The translations under genes and the position numbers were made by a program. This document shows, piece by piece, positions 45,503 to 54,250 of a stretch of DNA of 64,000 bases. The notes under the pieces were generated by a model. The model ran no database searches. It was given only the letters and a program-made list of their open reading frames with translations, and had not been told where the DNA came from. Source of the stretch: an uncultured Saccharospirillaceae bacterium (GTDB lineage: Bacteria > Pseudomonadota > Gammaproteobacteria > Pseudomonadales > Oceanobacteraceae); contig CANNFT010000003.1 in assembly GCA_947503895.1 (NCBI GenBank), positions 310,001-374,000 of the forward strand. The letters are read 5' to 3'. Positions within the stretch are counted from its first letter, which is position 1; the number at the start of each line of letters is the position of its first letter.

Positions 45503-46900
45503 ATGAAGAAGCGATTGTTGGTGATAGAGGGTGGCGCACAAGACAGTGAAAATTTAGCTCAATATTTCTCCAAGAAAGATTGGAATACCAGTGTTGTGAG
45601 TAATATGACGCTGGCCAAAGATTATTTAGCTGACGATGATTATTGCCCAGATGTCATTTTTGCAGATCTGGATATCACTGCTGATCAAATGTTCGACAAT
45701 AGACATGAGCTGCAAGAGCTTACCAATTATTCAGAGTGGATTTTCACCTATGACCCTAATTCTGATGTTGATATTACTAAAATAGATGAATTGGCATACG
45801 ACATAATAGAGAAACCTGTTGATCGTCGGCGTATCGAAGTGACGATAAATCGCGCTCAGCGTCTGGCAAGCATCAATCGTCGATTGAAAACATCTACTGC
45901 AACGAAGAGACAGCGTTATCAAGTTGAAAATTATTTAGGTCAAAGTGCGGAAGCAAAACAAGTACGAGAGATGCTGGGTGCATTAAAAGATGCGCCGATC
46001 AGTGCTGTGACCATTATCGGAGAGACAGGCACCGGTAAAGGCTTAGCTGCTCGTATTATTCATCACAGTGGCTTAAGGAGTGATGGTCCACTAATTGAAA
46101 TAAACTGTGCAGCATTACCTAAAGAATTGCTGGAATCACAGTTATTTGGTCATGAAGCCGGTGCATTTACGGGAGCGAAGGACCGTTATCGGGGGTTATT
46201 TGAACAAGCTCACAATGGCACGCTGTTTCTGGATGAGATTGGAGATATGGATCTCGAACTGCAAGCCAAGCTATTGAAGGCACTCGAAGATAAGAAAGCA
46301 CGCCGTCTCGGAGGAGAGCGAGAGATTCATTTTGACATTCAGGTTATAGCTGCTACAGGTGTTGACTTAAGAGAAGCGATGGAGAAAGGCGAGTTTAGAG
46401 ATGATCTCTATCATCGTTTAAATGTATTTTGTGTCAGTTTACCCTCATTGTCTCAACGAAAAGAAGATCTCGTCGAGCTCGTTCCCAATATTATTAATGA
46501 ATATAATCAACGGTCAAATAAACGGGTGACGGTTGTGACTGACGATGTCTGGGAACAGTTATTTAACTATCCTTGGCCCGGAAATATTCGCGAGCTGCGC
46601 AATGTTATTGAGCGCAGCGTACTGCTCTCAACGAACGAAACGTTACCAGCAAAGTGGCTTCAATTAACAGATGGCATGGAGCACGCAGAGGAGGATTCAA
46701 GCAGCCAACCTTCCGGCAGGAAGGTTATTAACATCCCACTGGATGGCAGCATGAAGTTGGAAGAAATGGATAGCTATATTATACAGTCTGCATTAGAGCA
46801 AAACGATTTCAATGTCACGCAAACTGCGGAGGTGCTGGGTACAACGCGAGAAACCTTGCGATATAGAATACAAAAGTATGGATTGAAAACTAAGGTCTGA
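45503..46900 (+). CDS. Sigma-54 enhancer-binding regulator with degenerate receiver
   Basis: 465 residues. The N-terminal domain (about 1-125) has a receiver-like fold, but the acidic pair is replaced by LLVIEGGAQ; an Asp in VIFADLDI and a Lys in IIEKPVD remain. The AAA+ domain (about 145-385) has GETGTGKG (Walker A), GAFTGAK (sigma-54 contact loop), LFLDEIGDM (Walker B) and RDDLYHRLN. The C-terminus has a Fis-type helix-turn-helix (NVTQTAEVLGTTRETLRYRIQKYG). No kinase gene is adjacent. Nearest relatives appear to be PEP-CTERM PrsR/ZraR-type regulators. Confidence 0.92.
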   Translation: MKKRLLVIEGGAQDSENLAQYFSKKDWNTSVVSNMTLAKDYLADDDYCPDVIFADLDITADQMFDNRHELQELTNYSEWIFTYDPNSDVDITKIDELAYDIIEKPVDRRRIEVTINRAQRLASINRRLKTSTATKRQRYQVENYLGQSAEAKQVREMLGALKDAPISAVTIIGETGTGKGLAARIIHHSGLRSDGPLIEINCAALPKELLESQLFGHEAGAFTGAKDRYRGLFEQAHNGTLFLDEIGDMDLELQAKLLKALEDKKARRLGGEREIHFDIQVIAATGVDLREAMEKGEFRDDLYHRLNVFCVSLPSLSQRKEDLVELVPNIINEYNQRSNKRVTVVTDDVWEQLFNYPWPGNIRELRNVIERSVLLSTNETLPAKWLQLTDGMEHAEEDSSSQPSGRKVINIPLDGSMKLEEMDSYIIQSALEQNDFNVTQTAEVLGTTRETLRYRIQKYGLKTKV

Positions 46901-47019
46901 ACATCACAGACTACATCAATGCGCATGACTATATTCATCAACGCTCCGTTGACTGAGTTATACGAGGAAGCGTTTTAGACTGGGATATACTGCTTTGGCA
47001 GGTAAATAACAACGCTAGA

Positions 47020-47043
47020 TTGATGGTGTATATGCACCATCAA
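47020..47043. promoter_or_regulatory. Proposed enhancer site before the coiled-coil gene
   Basis: TTGATGGTG-N6-CACCATCAA, 9-bp perfect arms, 80 bp upstream of the -24 element at 47123. It shares TGGTG-N6-CACCA with the dyad at 45313. Confidence 0.65.
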
Positions 47044-47122
47044 CTGGGGGATTTAAACCACTATCTATACTCAAAACTGCCCTGTTTGCCATGTGATGCA
47101 CGATCGACAAGGCTCGCTATAT

Positions 47123-47138
47123 TGGCGCAGATACTGCT
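47123..47138 (+). promoter_or_regulatory. Sigma-54 promoter of the coiled-coil gene
   Basis: TGGCGCAGATACTGCT has GG-N10-GC spacing and matches 9 of the 12 defined consensus positions. It lies 36 bp before the GTG start. Confidence 0.75.
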
Positions 47139-47173
47139 TGATTGAGAGTAACCTTTCAGACAAGGAGATGAGA

Positions 47174-47467
47174 GTGAGTGAAATACAACAATATAGAATG
47201 GAATACAAAGATAAGCTGAAGAAATGGGATGGCGATATCGCAAGGCTTAAAAAACGCCTAGGGAATGGGCGTTCTAAGGCTGCGATAAATTTAAAGGACA
47301 ATATTCAATCGTTAGAGCAAAAGCATTCAGATGTTAAGCGAAAATTAAGTGAAATATCTGACTGTAACAGCACGAGTTTAAATGAACTTAAGGTGGCGTT
47401 AGAGCAGGCAGGGTCGGACTTGGCGGGGTCAATAAAAGCGGCAGCACATAAATTTGAAAAATACTAA
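47174..47467 (+). CDS. Small coiled-coil stress-type protein
   Basis: 97 residues, nearly all helical and charged (EYKDKLKKWDGDIARLKKRL, LKDNIQSLEQKHSDVKRKLSE), ending LAGSIKAAAHKFEKY. GTG 47174 is chosen because AAGGAG ends exactly six bases before it; ATG 47168 directly abuts the AAGGAG and cannot use it. It resembles small coiled-coil proteins of stress regulons. Expressed from the sigma-54 promoter at 47123. Confidence 0.8.
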   Translation: MSEIQQYRMEYKDKLKKWDGDIARLKKRLGNGRSKAAINLKDNIQSLEQKHSDVKRKLSEISDCNSTSLNELKVALEQAGSDLAGSIKAAAHKFEKY

Positions 47468-47970
47468 TGCTGCAGTGTAGGGTGAGCAATAGGGCGGGGA
47501 TTTTATCAATCATAGTATTGATTGCATGTTTTATCTGCCATCGGCTCTCCTTATGTGCTGTTACCTCAGAAGTATTGATAAGTACGAGCATCGCGCAAAA
47601 TGTGTCAGTGCTCGTGACATATTTCTTACCAATGAGGTGGATGTACAGGATATGTGCGTACGGGAGGGTTGCTGATCAAGATAGCCAATATATGGAGCGG
47701 ACTCATCTTTGAAAGCAAAGTTATCAGTAAATGCATTCTTTGAGAGTATAGTTCAGCAGGGCGTCACAGTGTTTCGCTAAGTTACGCGCAGTCTGTTAGA
47801 TAACAAAATATTGGCTCCTTTGTCCTTACAGTCTTGCCGAAATGGCATGTGCTCTTGATTTAAGGTTGTCTAGTGAAAAGAAAAAGATCAAATAAATGGT
47901 ATAAGAATCAAAAAAATCACGGGCGCTAAAAAAGCAAAAGAAATTGGAGTTTGAGGCTAGCCCATTGATA
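47468..47970. other. Gap with doubtful short reading frames
   Basis: An 81-codon frame starting with an ATG that overlaps the coiled-coil stop (47467-47712) has Cys-rich, unconvincing composition and is not called. No promoter or repeat stands out up to the next gene. Confidence 0.35.
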
Positions 47971-48276
47971 ATGCGTGCAAAAAAGCATGCTTTGACCGGA
48001 TTCATTTCATTTGTCTTTATTCTCTTAGCGTGGACGGGATTTGAGTCAATAAATGAAGCCATGCCAACTGGGAGAGTGTTATTGGGGACGGTTGTTGATT
48101 GGTCTGCTGATGGGCCAGTGAAAAGGCATGGCAAGCTAAAGGCGAAAATTATGCTTGAAAATGACTTTGTATTTTTCATTCCTTTCAGAGGACGAAAAGT
48201 AGGTGAAATATTGGAGTTTAATGAATATAAGCATCCATTAACGGGCAACTTTAAATATCGGCTCAAAGATTTATAA
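47971..48276 (+). CDS. Small membrane-anchored protein
   Basis: About 101 residues. An N-terminal helix (ALTGFISFVFILLAWTGF) is followed by a small strand-rich domain (GRVLLGTVVDWSADGPV... KLKAKIMLENDFVFFIPFRGRKVGE). The start may be ATG 47971 or TTG 47944. Family not recognised. Confidence 0.6.
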   Translation: MRAKKHALTGFISFVFILLAWTGFESINEAMPTGRVLLGTVVDWSADGPVKRHGKLKAKIMLENDFVFFIPFRGRKVGEILEFNEYKHPLTGNFKYRLKDL

Positions 48277-48278
48277 CA

Positions 48279-48306
48279 AAGCGAGTACAGTTGGTCGTGC
48301 TCGCTT
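48279..48306 (+). terminator. Hairpin after the small membrane-protein gene
   Basis: AAGCGAG (48279-48285) / CTCGCTT (48300-48306), directly after the stop, with no long T-run. Confidence 0.5.
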
Positions 48307-48382
48307 GATAAGCAGCGTGAGTATAATGTAAGAGATTGCATATATTTACATAATGATTTCCTTCAATACTTCAATGACTCCT

Positions 48383-48426
48383 ATAACCCAAGCCTTGGTG
48401 TTTGTTGTGCGCAAGGCTTAGGTTAT
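48383..48426 (-). terminator. Hairpin after the chalcone-isomerase-like gene
   Basis: ATAACC-C-AAGCCTTG (48383-48397) pairs with CAAGGCTT-A-GGTTAT (48412-48426) with one mismatch. It begins 15 bp beyond the leftward stop and lies between convergent genes. Confidence 0.6.
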
Positions 48427-48440
48427 GACCAGTGGTTTGT

Positions 48441-49049
48441 TTAGTTTGAGGTTGCAAATTGCGTGTATTTCGGTGGGTTGTCACCCAAGCCTAATATACT
48501 TTTCTTGAAATCTCTCCCGACAGGGTGCTCGCCAATCCATATTGTCATCATGGATTGGAAGTACAAATCTCCAGGGATAATGCCTTTCACTTCATCATTA
48601 ATGCTAATGCGCGTGCCCACATTAGGGATAAAATCAAAAATCGCTTCATCGCCTCTGTGCATTTTTCCGTCAAAGAAGTTTAGCATTTGTGCGAGGTTAT
48701 CCTTGAGCGCCTCATGCTGAGCGTCACTGAGATTCACAATCAAAGCGTCTTGCAGTGCACTGGCAATTCTTCGAGCGCCTACTCGCTTCATGCGCACGTG
48801 AAATACCATGCGCTTGTGGGAGCGTGTATCGTTAAGAATGGCCTCTGCCGAATGGTTGGGGTGCTCTAAATACAAAGAACCAACATAGCTCTTGATCAGC
48901 AAATACAGCTCGCGAAGGGCGGCACCGTTTAGTTTAAGTTCTGGGCGTTGATCCGTTGCCGGTATCAAGTTTGGGATTTCAATATCATCAACTTTATGCG
49001 CCTGCGTGAAGGGTGAGAGAAGTATGAGTGAGAGAATTAAGGTTTTCAT
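48441..49049 (-). CDS. Chalcone-isomerase-like periplasmic protein
   Basis: 202 residues with a signal peptide (MKTLILSLILLSPFTQAH). LKLNGAALRELYLLIKSYVGSLYLE, MVFHVRMKRVGARRIASALQDAL, and IWIGEHPVGRDFKKSILG fit the bacterial chalcone-isomerase-like domain. Plants use this fold for flavonoids and lipid binding; the bacterial role is unclear. Confidence 0.85.
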   Translation of the reverse strand: MKTLILSLILLSPFTQAHKVDDIEIPNLIPATDQRPELKLNGAALRELYLLIKSYVGSLYLEHPNHSAEAILNDTRSHKRMVFHVRMKRVGARRIASALQDALIVNLSDAQHEALKDNLAQMLNFFDGKMHRGDEAIFDFIPNVGTRISINDEVKGIIPGDLYFQSMMTIWIGEHPVGRDFKKSILGLGDNPPKYTQFATSN

Positions 49050-49589
49050 TCCAAGCTTATCCTAGCTTTTATTATTATTTGAAGCCGAAGCAACGCTTGA
49101 GCATTCCGTGCGATCTTATTTATGAGCGGTTGGCAATCAATCGTCACTTGCTTGTGCCTGATTTATCGCTGCGATCCAATTGACAGTGTTGTGATTATTA
49201 TTTGCTCAATTGCCGACTGCTTCATAATGCATGTGAATACTAGTTCACAAAGATATGGTAATAGGGGTCACATAAAATCTCTAGGATTAATGCGATCTAT
49301 TAACACGGTTTGTGTATTGGGTTTTCGCATTAAGAAATGTTCAATTAAACAGAATGCGAAACTCTTGAGCACATTGACTCTAATGGTGCATTGAATACCT
49401 CTGTATGATTGATCAAGAAATACTCAGTCCCTGTTAAGCGAGGGCAGGCATCACGAGTACCCGCTGGCTTGCTATTTCTGAATGATTGAAAGGTAATCCA
49501 ATTGGGCGTGTGAAGGAGGCTGAGTTGTTAGTAATTTATCGCCGGCTTGGGCATAATCCAGTCTTCAATTTTTTAGAATTTAGTGGCCC
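49050..49589. other. 540-bp gap before rdgC
   Basis: A 90-codon open frame at 49122-49394 has no ribosome-binding sequence, poor composition and no recognisable domain. I see no clear promoter, terminator or repeat here. Confidence 0.35.
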
Positions 49590-50528
49590 ATGCAAATTCG
49601 TAATTTCTCTTGGTACATTCTTAGTAAGCCGCTTGGTGATAAGGATTACATCGCAGATAAACTAGAAGAACACTTGTTCAAACCTTGCACGCATCAACAG
49701 TTGTTATCCCAAGGCTGGGTCGCGCCTGTAAATGAGGGAGAGTGGGTCTATGAGGCGCATGGTGCCCAGCTCGTTATGCTCAAGCAGGAAAAAAGGCTCT
49801 TACCGGCCTCTGTCGTCAATGACTACTTGGACGCAAAGGTTCAGCAGTTTGAAGAAGCGGAAGGTTATAAACCCGGCCGTAAACTGCGTCAGCAAATGAA
49901 AGAAGATATAACGCAAGAACTATTACCCAAGGCATTCACGAAATCCTCGCGTATACCGGTATTGATCTTTCCGGAGCAAGGTTGGCTTTTAGTCTTGGGC
50001 GCGAGCAATAAAACGGCCGAAGATGCCACCGCGTTTTTACGATCTTCTATCGGAAGTTTACCCATCGCGTTGGTCAATACAGATAGCAGCCCCAGCAGTA
50101 TGATGACGCAGTGGTTAATCGACCCACTGTCTGTCCCTGGGGACTGGCAGATCGGCGACGAGGCAGAGCTCACCGATGCCGAAAGCGCTCTTGTTCGTGT
50201 TCGTAATCAGGATTTGCTGGGCGAAGAAATGATGGTTCACACCAGTGCAGGCAAACAGGTCACTAAACTAGCATTGACATGGCGAGAGCAGGTCAGTCTC
50301 ATAGTTCAAGACGATTTGGTCATTAAGCGAATCAAACTCATTTTAGAGGATGATGATCATGGCCCAGAAGAAGATACAGAAGCTGCCCGCTTTGCGCACG
50401 AATTTGCAGTAAGTTGTAACTGGGTTGTGCCGTTATGCCATTCAATACTAGATGCGTTTGGCGGTCTGGATAAAGCATTGGATGCCAGCCAATCACGAGC
50501 GTTTAATGATCAGGAAATTGGCGTTTAA
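49590..50528 (+). CDS. rdgC: Recombination-associated protein RdgC
   Basis: 312 residues forming a ring-shaped DNA-binding protein that limits RecA activity. The N-terminus MQIRNFSWYILSKPL, EEHLFKPCTHQQLLSQGWVAPV, and LPASVVNDYLDAKVQQFEEAEGYKPGRK are characteristic. Length is slightly above the usual 300. No adjacent partner gene. Confidence 0.93.
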   Translation: MQIRNFSWYILSKPLGDKDYIADKLEEHLFKPCTHQQLLSQGWVAPVNEGEWVYEAHGAQLVMLKQEKRLLPASVVNDYLDAKVQQFEEAEGYKPGRKLRQQMKEDITQELLPKAFTKSSRIPVLIFPEQGWLLVLGASNKTAEDATAFLRSSIGSLPIALVNTDSSPSSMMTQWLIDPLSVPGDWQIGDEAELTDAESALVRVRNQDLLGEEMMVHTSAGKQVTKLALTWREQVSLIVQDDLVIKRIKLILEDDDHGPEEDTEAARFAHEFAVSCNWVVPLCHSILDAFGGLDKALDASQSRAFNDQEIGV

Positions 50529-51027
50529 TAGGCTAAATGCCGTCTGTTTCATTGACAAATATTACGTTTTGTAAGCGACGGCATTTATTAAGTCTTTTGA
50601 CTGGCAGTGCAATTGTTTTCTTTCTAGGGTGAATAGAACAGGTTGTTGAATCGCGTGACTAGGGGCGGTCAGTGACAGCTGTTTTTTTGAGCTGACACAG
50701 CACTCAAATCTTTATTTATGCGTTCACACCTCTGTTAGTCTCATAACAAGGTTGTTTCTGTTTGTTCATGATGTGCACAGAGTTGCGCAATAAATGAACC
50801 GTATTCTTGGCAGTGCGAGGCTTTTGTAAATTGGACAAGGGCAGAAGCAGGTCGTTCGATAGTCGTTTCTGCCCAGCCAATTCACCCACTCAATGTTTTA
50901 TTGAATGTCTTTGCGCAGCTTTTAGTGCCATTCTATTGTCCCGTCGGTCGCCTCTCTGTACTCTTCTTTTCTTGTGGGTATCGCAACTCACAGACTCTTC
51001 ACATTTACTTATGCGATTGGAATTCGA
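50529..51027. other. Gap with an 11-bp nested inverted repeat
   Basis: TAAATGCCGTC (50534-50544) / GACGGCATTTA (50577-50587) encloses a second pairing ACAAA / TTTGT. It follows the rdgC stop and may end that transcript. The remaining 440 bases hold no supported gene; the rhomboid promoter should be here. Confidence 0.45.
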
Positions 51028-51609
51028 ATGACACGCTGGCCTTTATATTTATTAATTTTAATCGTTGTACTCAGTGCAGGAGATGACACCGTTCGTCATG
51101 CATTACGCTTTGAGAGGGAAGCCATTCTAAATGGTGAAGTTTGGCGAGTTTTAACATGTCATCTTGTGCATCTTGGATGGATGCACACCGCATTGAATGG
51201 TGCAGGGCTGTTATTGGTCGCTTGGCTGTTGCCGAAAGGTAAAACGCAATATTGGTTGCTTTTTTGGGTGGCCGCCAGCTTATTTACGAGCGTAGGCGTT
51301 TGGCTAGATGATTCTGTGTGGGCCTATGTGGGTGCATCTGGTGTGCTGCATGGTTTGCTCTTGCTGGCGGCTTGGTATAGTCGTTGGTTGGAACCTATCC
51401 GTCGATACTTAATGCTGGTCATTATTGTTGGCAAGTTGATTTGGGAACAGACGCCTTTTTATTCGGATGCACAGCTCGCGGCCTCCATTGGTGGGCATGT
51501 CGTAGTGGACGCTCACCTCTACGGAGGCCTTGCAGGTTTAATCGCACTTTTGGCTATCACGATGTGGAGCAGGATTCAGCATGGCACACCAAAATCCTTG
51601 GAAGACTAA
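51028..51609 (+). CDS. rrtA: Rhombosortase (rhomboid-family GlyGly-CTERM protease)
   Basis: About 193 residues with six predicted membrane helices. The conserved HLVHLGWMHTALNG, catalytic Ser in YVGASGVLHG and His in GGHVVVDAHLYGG fit rhombosortases, which cleave GlyGly-CTERM tails from type II-secreted proteins. No GlyGly-CTERM protein is seen in this window. The start is placed at ATG 51028; the open frame extends 18 codons upstream. It overlaps the following NUDIX gene by 29 bp. Confidence 0.82.
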   Translation: MTRWPLYLLILIVVLSAGDDTVRHALRFEREAILNGEVWRVLTCHLVHLGWMHTALNGAGLLLVAWLLPKGKTQYWLLFWVAASLFTSVGVWLDDSVWAYVGASGVLHGLLLLAAWYSRWLEPIRRYLMLVIIVGKLIWEQTPFYSDAQLAASIGGHVVVDAHLYGGLAGLIALLAITMWSRIQHGTPKSLED

Positions 51610-52146
51610 ATCTTCGAAGCGCATTTATGACAACCCTTGGATTCGTCTCGATGAAGATCAAGTAGTGAACCCTGCGGGTGGCGATGGTATTTATGGCAAG
51701 GTGCATTTTAAAAATCGCGCGGTGGCTATTATCCCTGTCGACCAGGGGTGCAACACGTGGCTTGTTGGCCAAACGCGCTATGTCTTCGGGCGTATAGTTG
51801 GGAAGTGCCGATGGGCGGAGCACCGATTGATAAGTCGCCCCTAGAATGCGCAAAAAAAGAGTTGAAAGAAGAAACAGGATTAAGCGCAAAATGCTGGCAA
51901 AGCCTTCTACACTTAGATATATCCAACTCTATTACAGACGAGACGGGTGATATTTACCTCGCAACAGATCTCACTTGTGGTGAAACTGATTTTGAAGATA
52001 CGGAAGATATAACCGTAAAGAAGTTACCGCTTTCAGAGGCGCTGGCTATGGCGCTCAATGGTGAGATATCCGATGCGCTCAGCGTGGCGGGGTTAATGCG
52101 ATTAGCGCTGATGTACCCTGCATGGTTTGAGGGCAAGCAAGATTAA
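51581..52146 (+). pseudogene. NUDIX hydrolase with a one-base frameshift
   Basis: The first frame reads MAHQNPWKTKSSKRIYDNPW...WLVGQTRYVFG; at the GGG of 51788-51790 coding passes to the -1 frame and reads AYSWEVPMGGAPIDKSPLECAKKELKEETGL, the NUDIX box, to 52146. Restoring one G (TTC GGG GCG TAT) joins them into a normal protein of about 188 residues of the ADP-ribose pyrophosphatase type. Either a recent mutation or a homopolymer base error. Confidence 0.8.
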
Positions 52147-52186
52147 GGAGCGATGGGTATCGTGGACTTAGTTCATATTCGAATAA

Positions 52187-53197
52187 GTGTTCGTTGACGT
52201 GACCAGCACCCCATTAAAATTTTTATTTTACTTATTTAATGCACGACTGTTAATCGGTGGCGCAGTCAGTCAAATTGCTTTTCGATATCAAACGGTTAGG
52301 TCTTTATGCCCGTCCTTATTCTACTGTAGTGTGATTGTGTTCTTTAGCGCAGCGGGTTATAGCGAACCGGGCTTTTGGGAATATGAGCTTGATCCTTACT
52401 ACAGTAACGTTGCCTTTTTCAAAACGTTAGATGAATCTCCCATACCGGAGCTAGGAGAGCGAACAGAATCGGAAGTTTATGCTGATTTATTCCGCCGCTC
52501 CTATTTACCTCGATTTGTGTTAGTGGAAGCCAGTGTAAACCCTATGCCTTTAGTTGGGGTTATCTTAAAAGATGAAAGTGCTTCTGGCATCTATGACAAC
52601 CTAAAGGTTACTCAAGATTTAAATTTAATTGAAGCGGTCACAGCAGGTTTTGAAGAGCCTTACGCGCTCTCACTCTTTCTCGGTAATATGGTGACGTATG
52701 ACTCAACCGATGGTGACTCCACTGCAAGCAAAGGTTTTATGGGGTATTTAGCCAGTACTGGGCATTTACATATTCGCCAGAATCAAATGGTTGAAGATAG
52801 GTGGTGGGAGTTTGAGTGGAAGCTCAAAGGTGATCAATACATTGGTGATGTGGATTTAAGTTGGTCTTTTCGCGGTGGTTTCAAAATTCATGAAAATCCG
52901 CTCATTACCGATGAATTTTATGTGGCGATTAAACGAAATCGAATCGAAACAAACGGCGATGTTTATTCGTGGGTGGCAAATGGAGGGATAGAATTTAAAT
53001 ATAGAATGGATAAAAACTCTGGCGCGAGTATTGGCCAGCAATTGATAGTTGATAAAAAAATACCAATACGAGATAAGGACTGGGTAATCTCTATTGGACT
53101 AGGGATTGTTCGGGACACCACGCGCAAGTACAAAGGAAAATTAAAAATACCCGAGTCCACCACGGCGTTTGTCTTTCGACCAAGCATTAGTTTTTGA
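52187..53197 (+). CDS. Predicted outer-membrane protein, unknown family
   Basis: Up to 336 residues. A hydrophobic export signal near CSVIVFFSAAGYSEP precedes alternating strand-rich segments (WWEFEWKLKGDQYIGDVDLSWSFRGGFKI, WVISIGLGIVRDTTRKYKG) and a C-terminal FVFRPSISF, ending in Phe as outer-membrane barrels do. No ATG fits; GTG 52187 or GTG 52199 is the likely start. Function unknown. Confidence 0.6.
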   Translation: MFVDVTSTPLKFLFYLFNARLLIGGAVSQIAFRYQTVRSLCPSLFYCSVIVFFSAAGYSEPGFWEYELDPYYSNVAFFKTLDESPIPELGERTESEVYADLFRRSYLPRFVLVEASVNPMPLVGVILKDESASGIYDNLKVTQDLNLIEAVTAGFEEPYALSLFLGNMVTYDSTDGDSTASKGFMGYLASTGHLHIRQNQMVEDRWWEFEWKLKGDQYIGDVDLSWSFRGGFKIHENPLITDEFYVAIKRNRIETNGDVYSWVANGGIEFKYRMDKNSGASIGQQLIVDKKIPIRDKDWVISIGLGIVRDTTRKYKGKLKIPESTTAFVFRPSISF

Positions 53198-53434
53198 TTA
53201 TATTTGAATTAACTTCGAATACAGAGTTTCGCTTTAATATACGGTGCCACTCCGCCTTTTTTACTACAGATCGCATAAGTGTTGGAGTGAAAAAAATGCT
53301 AAAGTAAAGCCAATAAACGAAATATAATTTTTATTGCCTGAAATTCGACCTAAGCTTCCCCTTAAGACTCTCGTTCGTTAAGTGAGTAGATTGTAATAAA
53401 AAAGCAGTCATAGATATCATCAAAAATAAAGCCA

Positions 53435-54013
53435 CTAAACTGCTTTTTCTATCTCTATCTGACTAGCAGATATTGCATTTAACAAAGGTTCTAAATCCTC
53501 TGTAGAGCCGTTAAACCATAAATCCACATGCTGGCGGTCGATGACAACCGGCATACGTGAATGGATATCTGAGCACTTCTTGTTTGGATGTGTCGTCAGC
53601 GTGAAAAATTGTGCGTGACCTTCTGAATGCGGATACCAAACACCCGCCATTAGGAAGGGTGCTTATTTAGGGTGTGAAAACAGATACTTGGTTTTGCGTG
53701 CTTCGCCTTCATCTATCCATTCATACCATCCGGCACAAGGAATGAGGCAGCGGCGTTCGCGATAAGCCTTGGAGAATGTGCGTTTTTCAGTAATGGTTTC
53801 GGATTTAGCGTTAATCAGCAGCTTCTTTGCCCACTCGGGCTTAATGCCCCAAGTCATCACTGATTGGCTGAGCGACCCATTATCCCAATATAGAGACAGC
53901 GCCTCCTGTGTGGGGCGCAGATCAGGATTGTCCATTGGATACAGCGGCATACCCAGTTCGGCCATCAGTGCCCGAACCTCTGGGCTGTATGTTACGTTCA
54001 TGCGTCCGCACAT
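53435..54013 (-). pseudogene. yedK: SRAP-family protein YedK interrupted by an in-frame stop
   Basis: SRAP/HMCES proteins crosslink to abasic sites in single-stranded DNA through Cys2. The start at 54013 gives MCGRMNVTY with that Cys. Domain features continue through NAKSETITEKRTF, CLIPCAGWYEW, then a TAA at 53663-53665 after YLFSHPK. The same frame resumes APFLMAGVWY and keeps DIHSRMPVVI with the catalytic His. All residues survive on both sides, so the stop is recent, an error, or read through. Confidence 0.8.
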
Positions 54014-54054
54014 GGTCATCACCTGCGAGAGTAATAAAGTGACTTTAGCATAGC
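53910..54054 (-). repeat. Direct repeat copy A: 5' end of yedK and its leader
   Basis: About 80 percent identical by eye to 55255-55400 in the same orientation. The shared part covers the first 35 or so codons of yedK plus about 40 bp upstream (GTAATAAAGTGACTTTA in both). Confidence 0.8.
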
Positions 54055-54250
54055 AATTTTAGCTTGAATGCCTCGCAACAAATTTTAAAAGGTTGATTGC
54101 GGTCATTACTCAGAGTGTTTTAATCGAGTGCATAGTAATAGTTTGTCCTATTTTCGAGCCAAGGAGTTGCTTGTTCCCTAGATGCCCTCGCTATAAAATG
54201 CGCCACTTAAACGTATTTCTATAAATGAAAAACAACGGAATAGATCAGAA

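Noticed and set aside
47826-48341. 171-codon minus-strand frame opposite the small membrane-protein gene
   Set aside because: Shadow of the plus-strand gene; the plus-strand product has a clear helix and domain.
49122-49394. 90-codon open frame upstream of rdgC
   Set aside because: No ribosome-binding sequence and no domain; probably chance.
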